Positions 44,313-54,438 of a DNA stretch of 64,000 nt are shown one piece after another. Positions within the stretch are counted from its first letter, which is position 1. Each line of letters starts with the position of its first letter. The notes beneath the pieces were generated by a model. It saw only the letters and a list, made by a program, of their open reading frames with translations. It did not search any database and was not told where the DNA came from. Source of the DNA: Sphingomonas insulae (GTDB lineage: Bacteria > Pseudomonadota > Alphaproteobacteria > Sphingomonadales > Sphingomonadaceae); contig NZ_CP048422.1 of the NCBI RefSeq assembly GCF_010450875.1, positions 3,197,001-3,261,000 of the forward strand, in the 5' to 3' direction. Both the position numbers and the translations under genes were made by a program.

Positions 44313-45074
44313 ATGCGCCGCGTCACCCTGTTCATCGCCGCCTCCATCGCGGTTCCCGCCCAGGCGCAGGTGTGCGCCGGTGCGGCGGCAAGCATGGCGA
44401 GCGACGGCCGGGTCTACGGCCATCTGCCCTATGGCGATGCCGCCCCGTCCGAACTGGTGCCCGCACCGGCCGGGTTCGCCCTCAACGCCTGCCTCGTCCG
44501 GCGCGACATGATCCCCGATCTGGAACGCCTGCTCGCCGCCGCGCAGGGCGATCCTGCGGTCATGGGCCAACTCCGCGGCCTGTCCTGCCACCGCTCGATC
44601 ATCCGGCAGGCCAGCGTGTTCTGTCGCGACCATCCCGATGCCAGCGCCGATCCCGATGCGACGCGCGCGATCTCGGTCGCACCGCCCGGTCACAGCGAAC
44701 ATTCCACCGGCTATGCGATCGACTTCGCCGTGCGACCGGCGAACGGCTGCCCCGATGCGGAGGCGTGCATGGCCGCCACCCCCGCCGCCCGCTGGCTGGT
44801 GGCGAACGCGCCGCGTTTCGGGTTCGAGCTGTCGTTCCCCGGCGGCAACCGCCAGAACGTGAAGTGGGAACCGTGGCACTGGCGCTGGGTCGGTACGAGC
44901 GCCGCGGCGCCCGGCGCTGCCCGCGCCCGCTTCCTCTTCGCCAAGGCGCGCGACCAGTTCCCCGCCGATCCCGCCGTGGATCGCGTCGTGACGATTCCCT
45001 CAATCACGCCTATAACCTATGTGACGGTGCCGCCATGGGTGGCCCCCAAGCCGCCCAAAAAGCGCCGCCGCTAA
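44313..45074 (+). CDS. M15/VanY-family D-alanyl-D-alanine carboxypeptidase-like protein
   Basis: A 253-residue exported protein (signal peptide MRRVTLFIAASIAVPAQAQV) with the zinc peptidase motifs of the M15B/VanY family: HSEHSTGYAIDF (His and Asp ligands) and WEPWHWRW (catalytic Glu, His ligand). It should cleave D-Ala-D-Ala or related peptidoglycan bonds in the periplasm. A basic C-terminal tail (PKPPKKRRR) is unusual. It is divergent from the pseudouridine synthase gene; a small membrane gene follows after 14 bases. Confidence 0.87.
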   Translation: MRRVTLFIAASIAVPAQAQVCAGAAASMASDGRVYGHLPYGDAAPSELVPAPAGFALNACLVRRDMIPDLERLLAAAQGDPAVMGQLRGLSCHRSIIRQASVFCRDHPDASADPDATRAISVAPPGHSEHSTGYAIDFAVRPANGCPDAEACMAATPAARWLVANAPRFGFELSFPGGNRQNVKWEPWHWRWVGTSAAAPGAARARFLFAKARDQFPADPAVDRVVTIPSITPITYVTVPPWVAPKPPKKRRR

Positions 45075-45088
45075 CAGGGAGACGCACG

Positions 45089-45274
45089 ATGTTCGTCGAT
45101 TTCCGCGATCAGCCGCCGCCGCCGCGCTGGGAACCGAAGCGCCGCCGCCCGCCGCTGACCGCCCGCCAGCGCAACGTCGTCGGGACGATCGCGATCTTCA
45201 ACCTCGTCATGCTGGTCTGCGGCCCGCTCGCCGGAGCGACGCTGTTCCAGGCGATCCCCGCGCTCTTCCGCTGA
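45089..45274 (+). CDS. Small single-span membrane protein
   Basis: A 61-residue product, MFVDFRDQPPPPRWEPKRRR at the start and one hydrophobic segment (about residues 31-55). A ribosome binding site AGGGAGACG precedes the ATG. It follows the M15 gene by 14 bases and ends at the base directly next to the trmB stop codon. Unknown function, but the pro-rich basic N-terminus followed by one span is a pattern seen in conserved small proteins of sphingomonads. Confidence 0.65.
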   Translation: MFVDFRDQPPPPRWEPKRRRPPLTARQRNVVGTIAIFNLVMLVCGPLAGATLFQAIPALFR

Positions 45275-45967
45275 TTACTGTCGGATATACCGGAAATACC
45301 AGACCTCATGCCCGTGCCGGCGCGCCTTGCGTTCATACCGGGTTTCCGGCCAGTCGGCGGGGCGGGTCAGGAAATCGGCGGGCTCGCGGGCCGTCCACAC
45401 GAAATCGCGGCGCTGGTCCATGATCATCATCGACCAGCGGCAATAGGTCGGATCGTCGGTCCCCAGCCGGAATTCCGCGCCCGGTTTCAGCTTGGCGGCG
45501 ATCGCATCGAGCGGCCCGTGGTTCATCATCCGGCGCTTGGCGTGGCGCGCCTTGGGCCAAGGATCGGGATGCAGCAGGTAGACGCGCGAAAGGCTGGCGT
45601 CGGGCAGCCGCTCCACCACCTCCAGTGCATCGCCCATATGCAGGCGCACGTTGGTCAGGCCGCCGTCGCGGATGTGACCCAACGCGCCGACGACGCCGTT
45701 GAGGAACGGCTCGCAGCCGATGAAGCCGGTGTCGGGCCGCATTGCCGCCTGCCCCGCCAGATGCTCGCCGGCGCCAAAGCCGATCTCTAGCTCCAGCGGA
45801 CGCTCCTGCCCCTCGGGATCCCCGAACAGGATGCCGGCGTCCAGCGGGCCGCTCTCGGGCACGCTCAGCGCGGCCAGCGTCTCCTCGACCAGCGCGGCTT
45901 GGCCGATGCGCAGCTTATGGCCCTGGCGACGGCCGTACAGGCGACGGATGGTGGCGGGATCGTTCAT
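45275..45967 (-). CDS. trmB: TrmB, tRNA (guanine-N7)-methyltransferase
   Basis: TrmB methylates N7 of G46 in tRNA variable loops using SAM. The 230-residue protein has the SAM motif LELEIGFGAGEHLAG, the family motif YLLHPDPWPKARHAKRR, and the late FRLGTDDPTYCRW and TRYERKARRHG segments. The ATG at 45967 fits; the open frame upstream is a shadow of the transporter gene on the other strand. In many relatives it directly follows lnt-metK; here about 2 kb of plus-strand genes intervene. Confidence 0.93.
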   Translation of the reverse strand: MNDPATIRRLYGRRQGHKLRIGQAALVEETLAALSVPESGPLDAGILFGDPEGQERPLELEIGFGAGEHLAGQAAMRPDTGFIGCEPFLNGVVGALGHIRDGGLTNVRLHMGDALEVVERLPDASLSRVYLLHPDPWPKARHAKRRMMNHGPLDAIAAKLKPGAEFRLGTDDPTYCRWSMMIMDQRRDFVWTAREPADFLTRPADWPETRYERKARRHGHEVWYFRYIRQ

Positions 45968-46054
45968 GGTGGCGCGCCCTAGAACACTTGGCCTGACAGG
46001 GAAACGCCACAATCGCGGATGACCGGCGGAGCAAAGCGCCCCCGCGTCCGTTGC

Positions 46055-46894
46055 ATGGGCGTAATGGTCACCTCCAATTCCGCTTCGCCCGACGATCACG
46101 ACGACGATGACGATCTGAAGGCGGCCGACGCCAAGGATCTGCACCGCACGGTGCGCGAGGAGGGCGAGGAGGAACTGCGCCGGCCCGCCATGTCGCTGTT
46201 CTGGTCCGGCATCGCCGCCGGCATCGCGATCACCGTGTCGCTGGTGACCGAAGCGGCGCTGCATGCCGCCCTTCCCGAAACGCCATGGCGGGAACTGGTC
46301 GTCGGGCTCGGCTATCCGGTCGGGTTCCTGGTCGTCATCCTCGGGCGGATGCAGCTGTTCACCGAAAGCACCATTACCGCGATGCTGCCGCTGGTGACCC
46401 GGCCTTCCGGATGGGCGCTGGCCAGGACGCTGCGGCTGTGGGGGATCGTGCTGACTGCGAACCTGACGGGGACCGCGATAGCCGCACTCGCGCTGGCGAG
46501 CGGCGCACTGGGCAGCGACGCGATCCGGGAGGCGGCGGTGAGCATATCGGTCGGGATTACCGAATTGTCCGCCGGCCGCACGTTCGTCAACGCGATCCCC
46601 GCCGGCTTCATGATCGCCATCCTCGCCTGGGCGCTGCCCAATGCCCGCGACCAGAGCGTGCTGGTCATCGTCATCTTCACCTATGTCCTCGCTATCGCCG
46701 GCTTCAGTCATTCGATCGTCGGCTCGGGCGAGGCGTTCCTGCTCATGTTCACCGGCCATACCGGCGTGTGGCAGACGCTCGCCGGACTGATCGCGCCGGC
46801 GGTATCCGGCAATCTGGTGGGCGGTGCCGGTGTGTTCGCACTCCTCGCCCACGCGCAGGTCCGCGGCGAGATGCCGCAGGGAGACGACAGTTGA
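46055..46894 (+). CDS. Formate/nitrite transporter family protein
   Basis: A roughly 279-residue FNT-family (FocA/NirC/YfdC) membrane channel with about six segments from residue 45 and an acidic N-terminus (DDHDDDDD). Family-like stretches are SLFWSGIAAGIAITVSL, the TESTITAMLPL segment, ELSAGRTFVNAIPAGFMIAIL and FSHSIVGSGEAF, which carries a central-His-like position. Start codons at 46019, 46055 and 46064 are all possible. It overlaps the next gene by 4 bases. The YfdC branch has no settled substrate. Confidence 0.86.
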   Translation: MGVMVTSNSASPDDHDDDDDLKAADAKDLHRTVREEGEEELRRPAMSLFWSGIAAGIAITVSLVTEAALHAALPETPWRELVVGLGYPVGFLVVILGRMQLFTESTITAMLPLVTRPSGWALARTLRLWGIVLTANLTGTAIAALALASGALGSDAIREAAVSISVGITELSAGRTFVNAIPAGFMIAILAWALPNARDQSVLVIVIFTYVLAIAGFSHSIVGSGEAFLLMFTGHTGVWQTLAGLIAPAVSGNLVGGAGVFALLAHAQVRGEMPQGDDS

Positions 46895-47475
46895 GCAAGG
46901 CAAAGAAGGCGGCGAAGACGGTGGCCGCGGCCGACCGCAAGGCGACCCACGACGCCGCCCGCCACCGCGACGCCACGCCGGTCAAGGCCGCCGGCTTGCT
47001 GGCCGAGATCGCCGACCAGCCGCAGCTGATCGCGATATCCGCGGCGACCATCGCGGCCGGCCTGATCGGCCGCCGCCGCGACCTCGTCCGCGGCGGCGCG
47101 CGGATGCTCGCCGCGCACCTGCTCGCCACGGCGGCGAAGTCCGCAATCAAGCATCGGTTCGACCGATCGCGCCCGGGCAAGGCGCTGAGCGACGGGCATA
47201 CCCGCTTCGAACGGGGCGACAGTGACGATCACCAGCTGAATTCATTCCCGTCCGGCCATACCGCCGGCGTGGTGGCGGTGGCCCGGGCGGCGGCGCGCGA
47301 GATCGACAGCGCCGCCGTGCCCGCCGCGCTCGGCGCCGGTGCCATCGCGGCGATCCAGCCGGTGGCGGGCAACCATTACCTGTCCGACGTCATCGTCGGC
47401 GGCGCGATCGGCTGGATCGCGGAAGCGATCGTCGATGCCATGCTGGAACACGTCCCGCATCTCATGGAAAAATGA
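46891..47475 (+). CDS. PAP2-family phosphatase with TTG start
   Basis: A 194-residue PAP2/type 2 phosphatidic acid phosphatase-like protein. The three active-site boxes are visible: KHRFDRSRP, SFPSGHTAG and GNHYLSDVIVG. A Lys/Ala-rich N-terminus precedes membrane segments, so lipid phosphate or pyrophosphate is a likely substrate. Start is a TTG (46891) with GGGAGACG upstream, overlapping the transporter stop as TTGA. Confidence 0.86.
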   Translation: MSKAKKAAKTVAAADRKATHDAARHRDATPVKAAGLLAEIADQPQLIAISAATIAAGLIGRRRDLVRGGARMLAAHLLATAAKSAIKHRFDRSRPGKALSDGHTRFERGDSDDHQLNSFPSGHTAGVVAVARAAAREIDSAAVPAALGAGAIAAIQPVAGNHYLSDVIVGGAIGWIAEAIVDAMLEHVPHLMEK

Positions 47476-47559
47476 TGTCCAGCGATGTTTCCGGTGGCGA
47501 TCGGCGTTCGTTTACCAATGGCTTAACAACCTGTGGCAATGATCGAGGTAGAGATACCG

Positions 47560-47916
47560 ATGCCAGATACACCCGATCCCGATCCCGATCCCGATCGCGA
47601 GAAGCGCAACAGCGTCATCGTCCGCGCCGCCGTGTCGTTCCCCGGGGCAACGCCGGTGGAACGCCGCGTGCGCAATCTGTCGCCATCGGGCGCCTGCGTC
47701 GAACATGACGGCGAATTGCAGGTCGGGGCCATCGTCCACCTCCAGATGGGATCGCTCAGCGACCTGTCCGCGCAGGTGATGTGGGTGACGGGCCGCCTCG
47801 CCGGGCTGCGCTTCGCCGCGCCGATCGATCTGGATGAAGCACGCAAGCCGCGCGGGGTCGGGGTCAGGCCAAAGGCGGGATGGATCGCAGAGATCAACGA
47901 CGCCTATCGTCGCTGA
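47560..47916 (+). CDS. PilZ-domain protein
   Basis: A 118-residue PilZ protein, predicted to bind cyclic-di-GMP through REKRNSVIVR (Arg-rich start of the domain) and NLSPSGACV (the D/N-x-S-x-x-G motif). The first 12 residues are a Pro/Asp run coded by GATCCC repeats. I chose ATG 47560 because AGAG lies 6 bases upstream; ATG 47539 and GTG 47533 are alternatives. It ends 4 bases before the hairpin of the metK terminator. Confidence 0.87.
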   Translation: MPDTPDPDPDPDREKRNSVIVRAAVSFPGATPVERRVRNLSPSGACVEHDGELQVGAIVHLQMGSLSDLSAQVMWVTGRLAGLRFAAPIDLDEARKPRGVGVRPKAGWIAEINDAYRR

Positions 47917-47920
47917 TACG

Positions 47921-47956
47921 AAAACACCCTCCCCCGCCAGGATGCGGAGGAGGGTG
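47921..47956 (-). terminator. Rho-independent terminator of metK
   Basis: CACCCTCC (47925-47932) pairs with GGAGGGTG (47949-47956), with further pairs inside, and on the minus strand the hairpin is followed by TTTT (47924-47921). It lies 41 bases downstream of the metK stop. Confidence 0.8.
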
Positions 47957-47996
47957 CGATATCAAATCACGTCGCCGCGATGCGGCCCGCCATGGG

Positions 47997-49214
<1,218 letters not shown>

Positions 49215-49227
49215 CACTGCCTCATAA

Positions 49228-49251
49228 CGATATAAAGATGCCTTTATATCG
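49228..49251 (-). promoter_or_regulatory. Palindromic operator in front of metK
   Basis: CGATATAAAG (49228-49237) and CTTTATATCG (49242-49251) form a perfect 10-base inverted repeat around ATGC, in the 40-base gap between lnt and metK. ATAAAG...CTTTAT palindromes are typical of ArsR-type SAH/SAM-responsive regulators (SahR-like) upstream of SAM-cycle genes; the assignment here is by resemblance. Confidence 0.6.
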
Positions 49252-49254
49252 GCC

Positions 49255-50796
49255 CTAACGCGCACGACGGCGGATGGCAATCGCAGCGGCCATGAAGGCG
49301 ATTGCGACGATCAGTGCCGCCCGGTTGCCCAGCCGGCTGAACAGCGTCGGCGGCAGGGCGGGCGGCATGGCCATCTCGATCGCGCCCGCCGTTTCGTGCG
49401 GGACCGTGGCGAGCAGGGTACCGTCGGCGGTGATGACCGCGGAAATGCCGGTCGGCGTCGAACGGACGATCGGCAACCCCTCCTCGATCGCGCGCATCCG
49501 TGCCTGCGCCAGGTGCTGCGGCGGCCCCCAGCGCCCGAACCAGGCATCGGTCGACGGGTTGAAGATCATCTGCGGCCGATGCGCCTCGTCCACCACCTGC
49601 CCCGAAAAGATGATCTCGTAGCAGGTCTGGAAACCGATCGCGCCGAACCCGGGGATCGCCAGCGTCCGCGGGCCGGGACCGTCGTCGAAGTCGATGTCCC
49701 CCGGCACCAGCCGCGCAAGGCCCAGCGGCTTCATCAGCCACGGCATCGGCAGATATTCGCCATAGGGGACCAGATGGGCCTTGTCGTAACGACCGACGAT
49801 CCGCGCCCGCGCGTCGATCGCGAAGACGGAATTGGAGGCGCCGACGACATCGCCGGCGGCATCGAAGCGCAGCGGCGTATGCCCGGTCAGCAGGATGTCG
49901 CGCGGGCCAAGCCGTTGCGCCAGCCGCCACCGGTTGAACAGCGGGCTCTGCCCGTCGTAGATCCAGCGCGGATACCCGCTCTCCAAATAATCGCGCATCA
50001 CCCCCTCGGGCCACAGCACCAGTCGCGGGCGCGGCCCCGGCGTGCCGGACCAGCGCGCCAGCGCCGCGAGCATCCGCTCCTGATCGTCCAGGCCGCGGGC
50101 ATCCTGCCCGATGTTCGGCTGCACCACGCGTACCAGCGGCGCATCCGGGGCGGCGGCGGGCGCGTGCGTCCACAGCGCGGACACGGCCGCCGCCACCAGC
50201 AGCGCGGCAAGCGCCGCGGGCATCCGCCAGCGCCGCTGGAGCAGCATCAGCGACGATGCCGCCATCAGCACGGTCACGCCGGACAGCGCATAGGTGCCGA
50301 TCCATGCCGACAGTCGTGCGATGCCGATCACCGGCAGCCAGACGACGCCGATCGGGTCCCAGGCATAACCGGTGAACACGGTCGCGCGCAGGTATTCGCT
50401 GCCGATCCACGCCGCTGCAAAGATCAGCGCAAAGCCAGGGTCGGGCCGCCGGGTCCGTCCGAACCGCCATCCGATCCCCGCCGCCAGCATCGGGAACACC
50501 GCCAGGTACAACGCCAGTCCGATCGCGGCGAAATAGCCGAGGACCGGCGGCATCTTGTCCTGGAAGTCGAAGGCGTGCTGGAACCAGTTGTTGTTGACCG
50601 TGAAATGGCCGACGCCCCAGCTCCAGCCGATCCATGCGGCACGGCGTCCGGTCGGGGCGGCATGGACCAGCGCGGCGAGGCCGGCGAGCCCCACGAGGGT
50701 CAGCGGCCAGAATTGCAACGGCGCGAAACCGGTCGCGGCCAGCGCACCGAGCAGCAGCGCGATCAGCGCGGGACGACGGGAAAGGATAGCAGGCAT
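49255..50796 (-). CDS. lnt: Apolipoprotein N-acyltransferase
   Basis: Lnt adds the third acyl chain to lipoproteins in the inner membrane. The 513-residue protein has about six N-terminal membrane segments, a nitrilase-like periplasmic domain with the Glu-Lys-Cys triad seen in [24 protein letters not shown] and [11 protein letters not shown], and a final C-terminal membrane segment. The ATG at 50796 ([10 protein letters not shown]) fits; the upstream frame is antisense to the VOC gene. metK follows in the same direction after 40 bases. Confidence 0.94.
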   Translation of the reverse strand: MPAILSRRPALIALLLGALAATGFAPLQFWPLTLVGLAGLAALVHAAPTGRRAAWIGWSWGVGHFTVNNNWFQHAFDFQDKMPPVLGYFAAIGLALYLAVFPMLAAGIGWRFGRTRRPDPGFALIFAAAWIGSEYLRATVFTGYAWDPIGVVWLPVIGIARLSAWIGTYALSGVTVLMAASSLMLLQRRWRMPAALAALLVAAAVSALWTHAPAAAPDAPLVRVVQPNIGQDARGLDDQERMLAALARWSGTPGPRPRLVLWPEGVMRDYLESGYPRWIYDGQSPLFNRWRLAQRLGPRDILLTGHTPLRFDAAGDVVGASNSVFAIDARARIVGRYDKAHLVPYGEYLPMPWLMKPLGLARLVPGDIDFDDGPGPRTLAIPGFGAIGFQTCYEIIFSGQVVDEAHRPQMIFNPSTDAWFGRWGPPQHLAQARMRAIEEGLPIVRSTPTGISAVITADGTLLATVPHETAGAIEMAMPPALPPTLFSRLGNRAALIVAIAFMAAAIAIRRRAR

Positions 50797-50904
50797 CGCT
50801 GCCGGCCTTACTGCGCTTCGCCGCGAATGTCCTCCCGGCAACGCCGCGCGGCGTGTGCCCCGGATGACTGGCGCGCGCCGCTCCCCCATCCTATCTCTGC
50901 GGCC

Positions 50905-51339
50905 ATGACGCTTCGCCCCTTCCACCTTGCCTTCCCGGTCCATGACCTCGCCGCGGCGCGCGCGTTCTACGGCGGCACGCTGGGCTGCCGCGAAGGCCGG
51001 TCGAGCGATCACTGGATCGATTTCGACCTGTTCGGCCATCAGATCGTCGCGCACCTCGATCCCGCCGCCCGCGTGGTCGCGGTGGAGAATGCGGTGGATG
51101 GCCATGACGTACCCGTGCCGCATTTCGGCGTCGTCCTCACCATGGCCGACTGGCAGGCCCTCAGCGGACGTGTGGCGGCCGCAGGCGTCCGCTTCGGCAT
51201 CGCGCCGCACATCCGGTTTCAGGGTCAGGCCGGCGAACAGGCGACGATGTTTTTCTACGACCCCTCGGGCAACGCGCTGGAATTCAAGGCATTCGCCGAC
51301 GATGCCATGCTGTTTGCGACGACAAAGGACCCCGCATGA
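50905..51339 (+). CDS. VOC-superfamily (glyoxalase-type) protein
   Basis: A 144-residue vicinal oxygen chelate protein: [20 protein letters not shown] at the start (first metal His position), [23 protein letters not shown] and the final [16 protein letters not shown], with the typical Glu ligand. It is a dioxygenase or glyoxalase-like enzyme of unknown substrate. It overlaps the next gene by 4 bases. Confidence 0.86.
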   Translation: MTLRPFHLAFPVHDLAAARAFYGGTLGCREGRSSDHWIDFDLFGHQIVAHLDPAARVVAVENAVDGHDVPVPHFGVVLTMADWQALSGRVAAAGVRFGIAPHIRFQGQAGEQATMFFYDPSGNALEFKAFADDAMLFATTKDPA

Positions 51340-51638
51340 GCGCCCCGATCGAAATCAACATTCCCCACCAGCTCGGCAAGCAGGCCGTGCGCGACCGCCT
51401 CGATGGCGGCATCGGCAAGATCGGCCGGATGATCCCCGGCGGCGCGCAGGTCGATCATCGCTGGGACGCGGACACGATGCATTTCACCGTGCAGGCGATG
51501 GGTCAGTCGATCGGTTGCCGTGCGACGGTATCGGACACCAACGTCCATGCGATCGTCGACCTCCCCGGCTTCCTCGGCCTGTTCGCCGGCAAGATCCGCG
51601 ACGTGATCCAGCAGGAGGCGCCCAAGCTGTTGAAATAA
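51336..51638 (+). CDS. PHA-system/polyhydroxyalkanoate-granule family protein
   Basis: A 100-residue soluble protein: [20 protein letters not shown], then [19 protein letters not shown] and [21 protein letters not shown]. This resembles the small polyhydroxyalkanoic acid system protein family (PHA_gran_rgn), of which the function is unclear. The ATG overlaps the VOC gene stop as ATGA. No PHA synthase is near. Confidence 0.78.
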   Translation: MSAPIEINIPHQLGKQAVRDRLDGGIGKIGRMIPGGAQVDHRWDADTMHFTVQAMGQSIGCRATVSDTNVHAIVDLPGFLGLFAGKIRDVIQQEAPKLLK

Positions 51639-51727
51639 CGGCATTATGGCTTTTAGCAGGGGGTTGGGGTAAGTAGGACTTTTGTGACTTTCGGCCTGCA
51701 GGGGGCATGGTCACGGTGTCCGCCCGA

Positions 51728-52264
51728 TCACCCCATATGGCGTTTGTCGAGTTTCCGCGCGAGCGTCCGCCGGTGCATGCCCAGCCGCCGCGCGGCCTCC
51801 GAGATGTTGAAGTCGACGTCCGCCAGCGTCTGGTGGATATGCTCCCATTCCAGCGTCTTTATCGATGTCGGCGGCGCCGGCACGATCGTCGCGCCGGCAT
51901 CGCCGTCGACCCGTGCGAAGGCCGCCTCGATATCGTCGGTGTTGGCGGGCTTGGTCAGATAGTTGGTCGCACCCAGCTTGATCGCCTCGACCGCAGTGGC
52001 GATGCTGGCGAACCCCGTCAGCACGACGATCTTCATTGCCGCGTCCAGCCCGTGCAATGCCGCGACGCAGGTCAGGCCCGATGCGCCGCCCAGCCGCAGG
52101 TCGACGACCGCATGGTCCGGACGAAAGGCCGCCACCCGCGCCTCCAGCCCATCGGGTCCCGACAGCGTCGTCACCGCATAGCCGCGCCGCTCGAACGAAC
52201 GGCCCAGCGTGCGGGCGAAACTGGCATCGTCCTCGATGATCAACAGTCGTCGCGGCGTGCTCAT
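51728..52264 (-). CDS. regA: RegA/PrrA/ActR-type redox response regulator
   Basis: A 178-residue response regulator: receiver domain with the acidic pocket IIEDD, phosphorylated Asp in AVVDLRLG, and Lys in YLTKPAN. A short linker leads to a FIS-type helix-turn-helix DNA-binding end EWEHIHQTLADVDFNISEAA and RRLGMHRRTLARKL, which is nearly diagnostic for RegA/PrrA/ActR/RoxR. Such regulators control respiration, carbon and nitrogen fixation and photosynthesis in response to redox state. It overlaps the kinase gene by 4 bases. Confidence 0.93.
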   Translation of the reverse strand: MSTPRRLLIIEDDASFARTLGRSFERRGYAVTTLSGPDGLEARVAAFRPDHAVVDLRLGGASGLTCVAALHGLDAAMKIVVLTGFASIATAVEAIKLGATNYLTKPANTDDIEAAFARVDGDAGATIVPAPPTSIKTLEWEHIHQTLADVDFNISEAARRLGMHRRTLARKLDKRHMG

Positions 52265-53550
52265 GCCCGCTCCCCCAGCGCCAGGCTGGCAAGCGGCAGC
52301 CGCAGCATCGTCTCCGCCCCGCCCGATGCCGGATTGCGCGCCTGCAATGTCCCGCCCAGCGTCCGCAGCACGTTGGTGGCCAGGAACAGCCCCAACCCGG
52401 CACCGCGCCGGTCCTTGCTGCTGTTATAGGGCCGCCCCAGCGCGGCGAGCACCTCGGCCGGAAACCCGCTGCCATCGTCCCGCACCGTCAGCACCAGCGT
52501 CGCCTCCGCAATCTCGGCGGTCAGCACGATAGCGGAAGCCCCCGCCTCCGCCGCATTGTCGAGCAGGTTGGTCAGCGCCTGCCCCAACGCCCGATCCGCC
52601 ACGATCGGTCGATCCTCGCCCAGCCGATCCGCGAACGTCAGGCTGCCCGGCCACGCCGCGACAATACCCGCCAGGAACCGGCGCAGCGTCGTCCGCTCCG
52701 GCGCCTCGCCCGTCACTTCGCCCGCCGCGAACAGGATGCCGGACACGATCGCCTTGCAGCGCATCACCTCGGCCTGCATCTCGTCCACCTCCGCCGCCAG
52801 CCGCGGTTCGCGCCGGATTGCCGGTTCGCCCTTCCAGTCGCCGAGCAGGACCGAGATCGACGACAGCGGCGTCCCCAGTTCGTGTGCAGCCCCGCTCGCC
52901 AGCAACCCCATGCGGACGATATGATCCTCCTCCGCGGCGCGCTGGCGCATCCCGGCGAGGTGCGCATCGCGGCTGCGCAAATTGGCGGCGATGCGCGTGA
53001 CGAACAGCACGATCAGCACCGCCGCCAGCACGAAATTGCACCACAGGCCCAGCACATAGGCGGGCGACAGGCTGGTCGCGAGCCATGCCGGCAGATTGAG
53101 CGGCGGACTGATCAGCGCGACCAGGGCAAAGGCGGTGGCGGTCAACCCGACCAGCGCCCAGCTCGACCAGGCATGCAGCAGCACCGCACCCATCACCACC
53201 TGCAACAGGTAGAGCGAGACGAACGGATTGGCCGCCCCGCCGCTCAGGTGCAGCTGCACCGTCAGCGCGACGACATCGCAGGCGAGCGCGCCGAACAGCT
53301 GGAAATTGGTGACCGGCCAATGCGGATGCCCCAGCCAGGTCATGACGTTGAGCATGACCAGCGCCGCCAGCACCACCCCCATTGGCGCGATCGGCAGGTG
53401 GATGCCGAACCCGTAATGGACGGTCAGGATCGTCGCCAGCTGGCCACCGACCGCCAGCCAGCGCAGCAGCACCAGCTGGCGCATGTTGCGCGCCGCGGCA
53501 TCTTCGGGTGCGGGCGGCGGCAGGCGGGGTGTGGTACTGGCCATCGCCAC
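52261..53550 (-). CDS. regB: RegB/PrrB/ActS-type redox-sensing histidine kinase
   Basis: A 429-residue kinase with six membrane segments, the quinone-sensing box GGAANPF (104-110), a phosphorylated His in AAHELGTPLS (His223), a cysteine at 265 (MRCKAIV) close to where the RegB redox Cys lies, the N-box DNAAEAG, and G-boxes DDGSGFP and GAGLGLF. It should phosphorylate the partner RegA (51728-52264). The start is at 53550, or 53544. WrbA lies upstream in the same direction after 170 bases. Confidence 0.93.
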   Translation of the reverse strand: MAMASTTPRLPPPAPEDAAARNMRQLVLLRWLAVGGQLATILTVHYGFGIHLPIAPMGVVLAALVMLNVMTWLGHPHWPVTNFQLFGALACDVVALTVQLHLSGGAANPFVSLYLLQVVMGAVLLHAWSSWALVGLTATAFALVALISPPLNLPAWLATSLSPAYVLGLWCNFVLAAVLIVLFVTRIAANLRSRDAHLAGMRQRAAEEDHIVRMGLLASGAAHELGTPLSSISVLLGDWKGEPAIRREPRLAAEVDEMQAEVMRCKAIVSGILFAAGEVTGEAPERTTLRRFLAGIVAAWPGSLTFADRLGEDRPIVADRALGQALTNLLDNAAEAGASAIVLTAEIAEATLVLTVRDDGSGFPAEVLAALGRPYNSSKDRRGAGLGLFLATNVLRTLGGTLQARNPASGGAETMLRLPLASLALGERA

Positions 53551-53719
53551 GGACTGTAGGCGCGATCGCCGGGGAGCGCGAGACGCAGGTACGTTTCCCG
53601 CGAAGCCATACGATTCCCCGGCGAAGAGCCGGGTCCGGCAGGCCGATGTCGTTACGCTTCGTTACGATCACCGGCCCTACTGGACCCCTGCCTCCGCCGG
53701 AGACCGAGGGCAGGAAAGC

Positions 53720-54319
53720 CTACTTCAGCTTCGCCGCCGTCTCTGCGATGCGCTTGCCCTGATAGCGGGCGCCCGCCAGTTCCTCGTCATGCGGCTGGCG
53801 CGAACCATCCCCGCCCGCGATCGTCGTCGCGCCATACGGCGAACCGCCGCGGACCTCCTCGACGCCCATCTGGCCCTGAAAACCGTAGTCCAGACCGACG
53901 ATCGTCATGCCATGGTGCAGCAGGTTGGTGATGATCGAGAACAGGGTCGTTTCCTGGCCGCCATGCTGGCTGGCGGTGGAGGTGAAGGCACCGCCGACCT
54001 TGCCGACCAGACCGCCGCGCATCCACAGACCGCCGGTGGTGTCCCAGAAGCTCGCCATCTGGGCAGGCATGCGGCCGTATCGGGTCGGCGCGCCGACGAC
54101 GATCGCATCGTAACCGGCCAGGGCGTCCGGCCCCTCGATCAGCGGGTGCGCGGTGTCGGTCTTGAAGTGCGCCGCCTTGACTACCTCGTCCGGCGCGGTT
54201 TCGGCGACACGGCGGATGTCGACCTCGGCACCGCCGGCGCGCGCGCCCTCGGCGACGGCGTCCGCCATTTTCTCGATGTGGCCGTACGAGGAATAATACA
54301 GCACCAGAACCTTGGTCAT
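53720..54319 (-). CDS. wrbA: WrbA, NAD(P)H:quinone oxidoreductase
   Basis: A 199-residue flavodoxin-like FMN enzyme that reduces quinones by two electrons. The FMN phosphate loop [14 protein letters not shown] is at the N-terminus; [27 protein letters not shown] and [12 protein letters not shown] follow as in WrbA. The start [11 protein letters not shown] at 54319 is preferred over a 10-residue extension. It is divergent from a LysR gene, and a palindrome in the 119-base gap may control both. Confidence 0.93.
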   Translation of the reverse strand: MTKVLVLYYSSYGHIEKMADAVAEGARAGGAEVDIRRVAETAPDEVVKAAHFKTDTAHPLIEGPDALAGYDAIVVGAPTRYGRMPAQMASFWDTTGGLWMRGGLVGKVGGAFTSTASQHGGQETTLFSIITNLLHHGMTIVGLDYGFQGQMGVEEVRGGSPYGATTIAGGDGSRQPHDEELAGARYQGKRIAETAAKLK

Positions 54320-54378
54320 GCGAACGTCTCCAGATCGTGTTGCGGGCAAGATGGGCGTGGCCGATCATCGCGTAAACG

Positions 54379-54402
54379 GAAACGATGGAAACCGATCGTT
54401 TC
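54379..54402. promoter_or_regulatory. Inverted repeat between wrbA and lysR gene
   Basis: GAAACGAT (54379-54386) and ATCGTTTC (54395-54402) form an 8-base inverted repeat with an 8-base spacer; GGAAACGAT also recurs as GGAAACCGAT. Its position in the divergent intergenic region, about 36 bases from the lysR start, fits a LysR-type operator. Confidence 0.5.
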
Positions 54403-54438
54403 TGCGCTAGGTTCCCGCCGCGAGCGTGGAGGACGACG

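Noticed and set aside
45089..45274. Long plus-strand frame 44372-45274 as one gene
   Set aside because: Its first part is a shadow of the M15 peptidase gene; only the last 61 codons with their own ribosome binding site look real.
49215..49254. SAM riboswitch before metK
   Set aside because: Only 40 bases are available between lnt and metK and they consist mainly of the palindrome; no aptamer-like fold fits.
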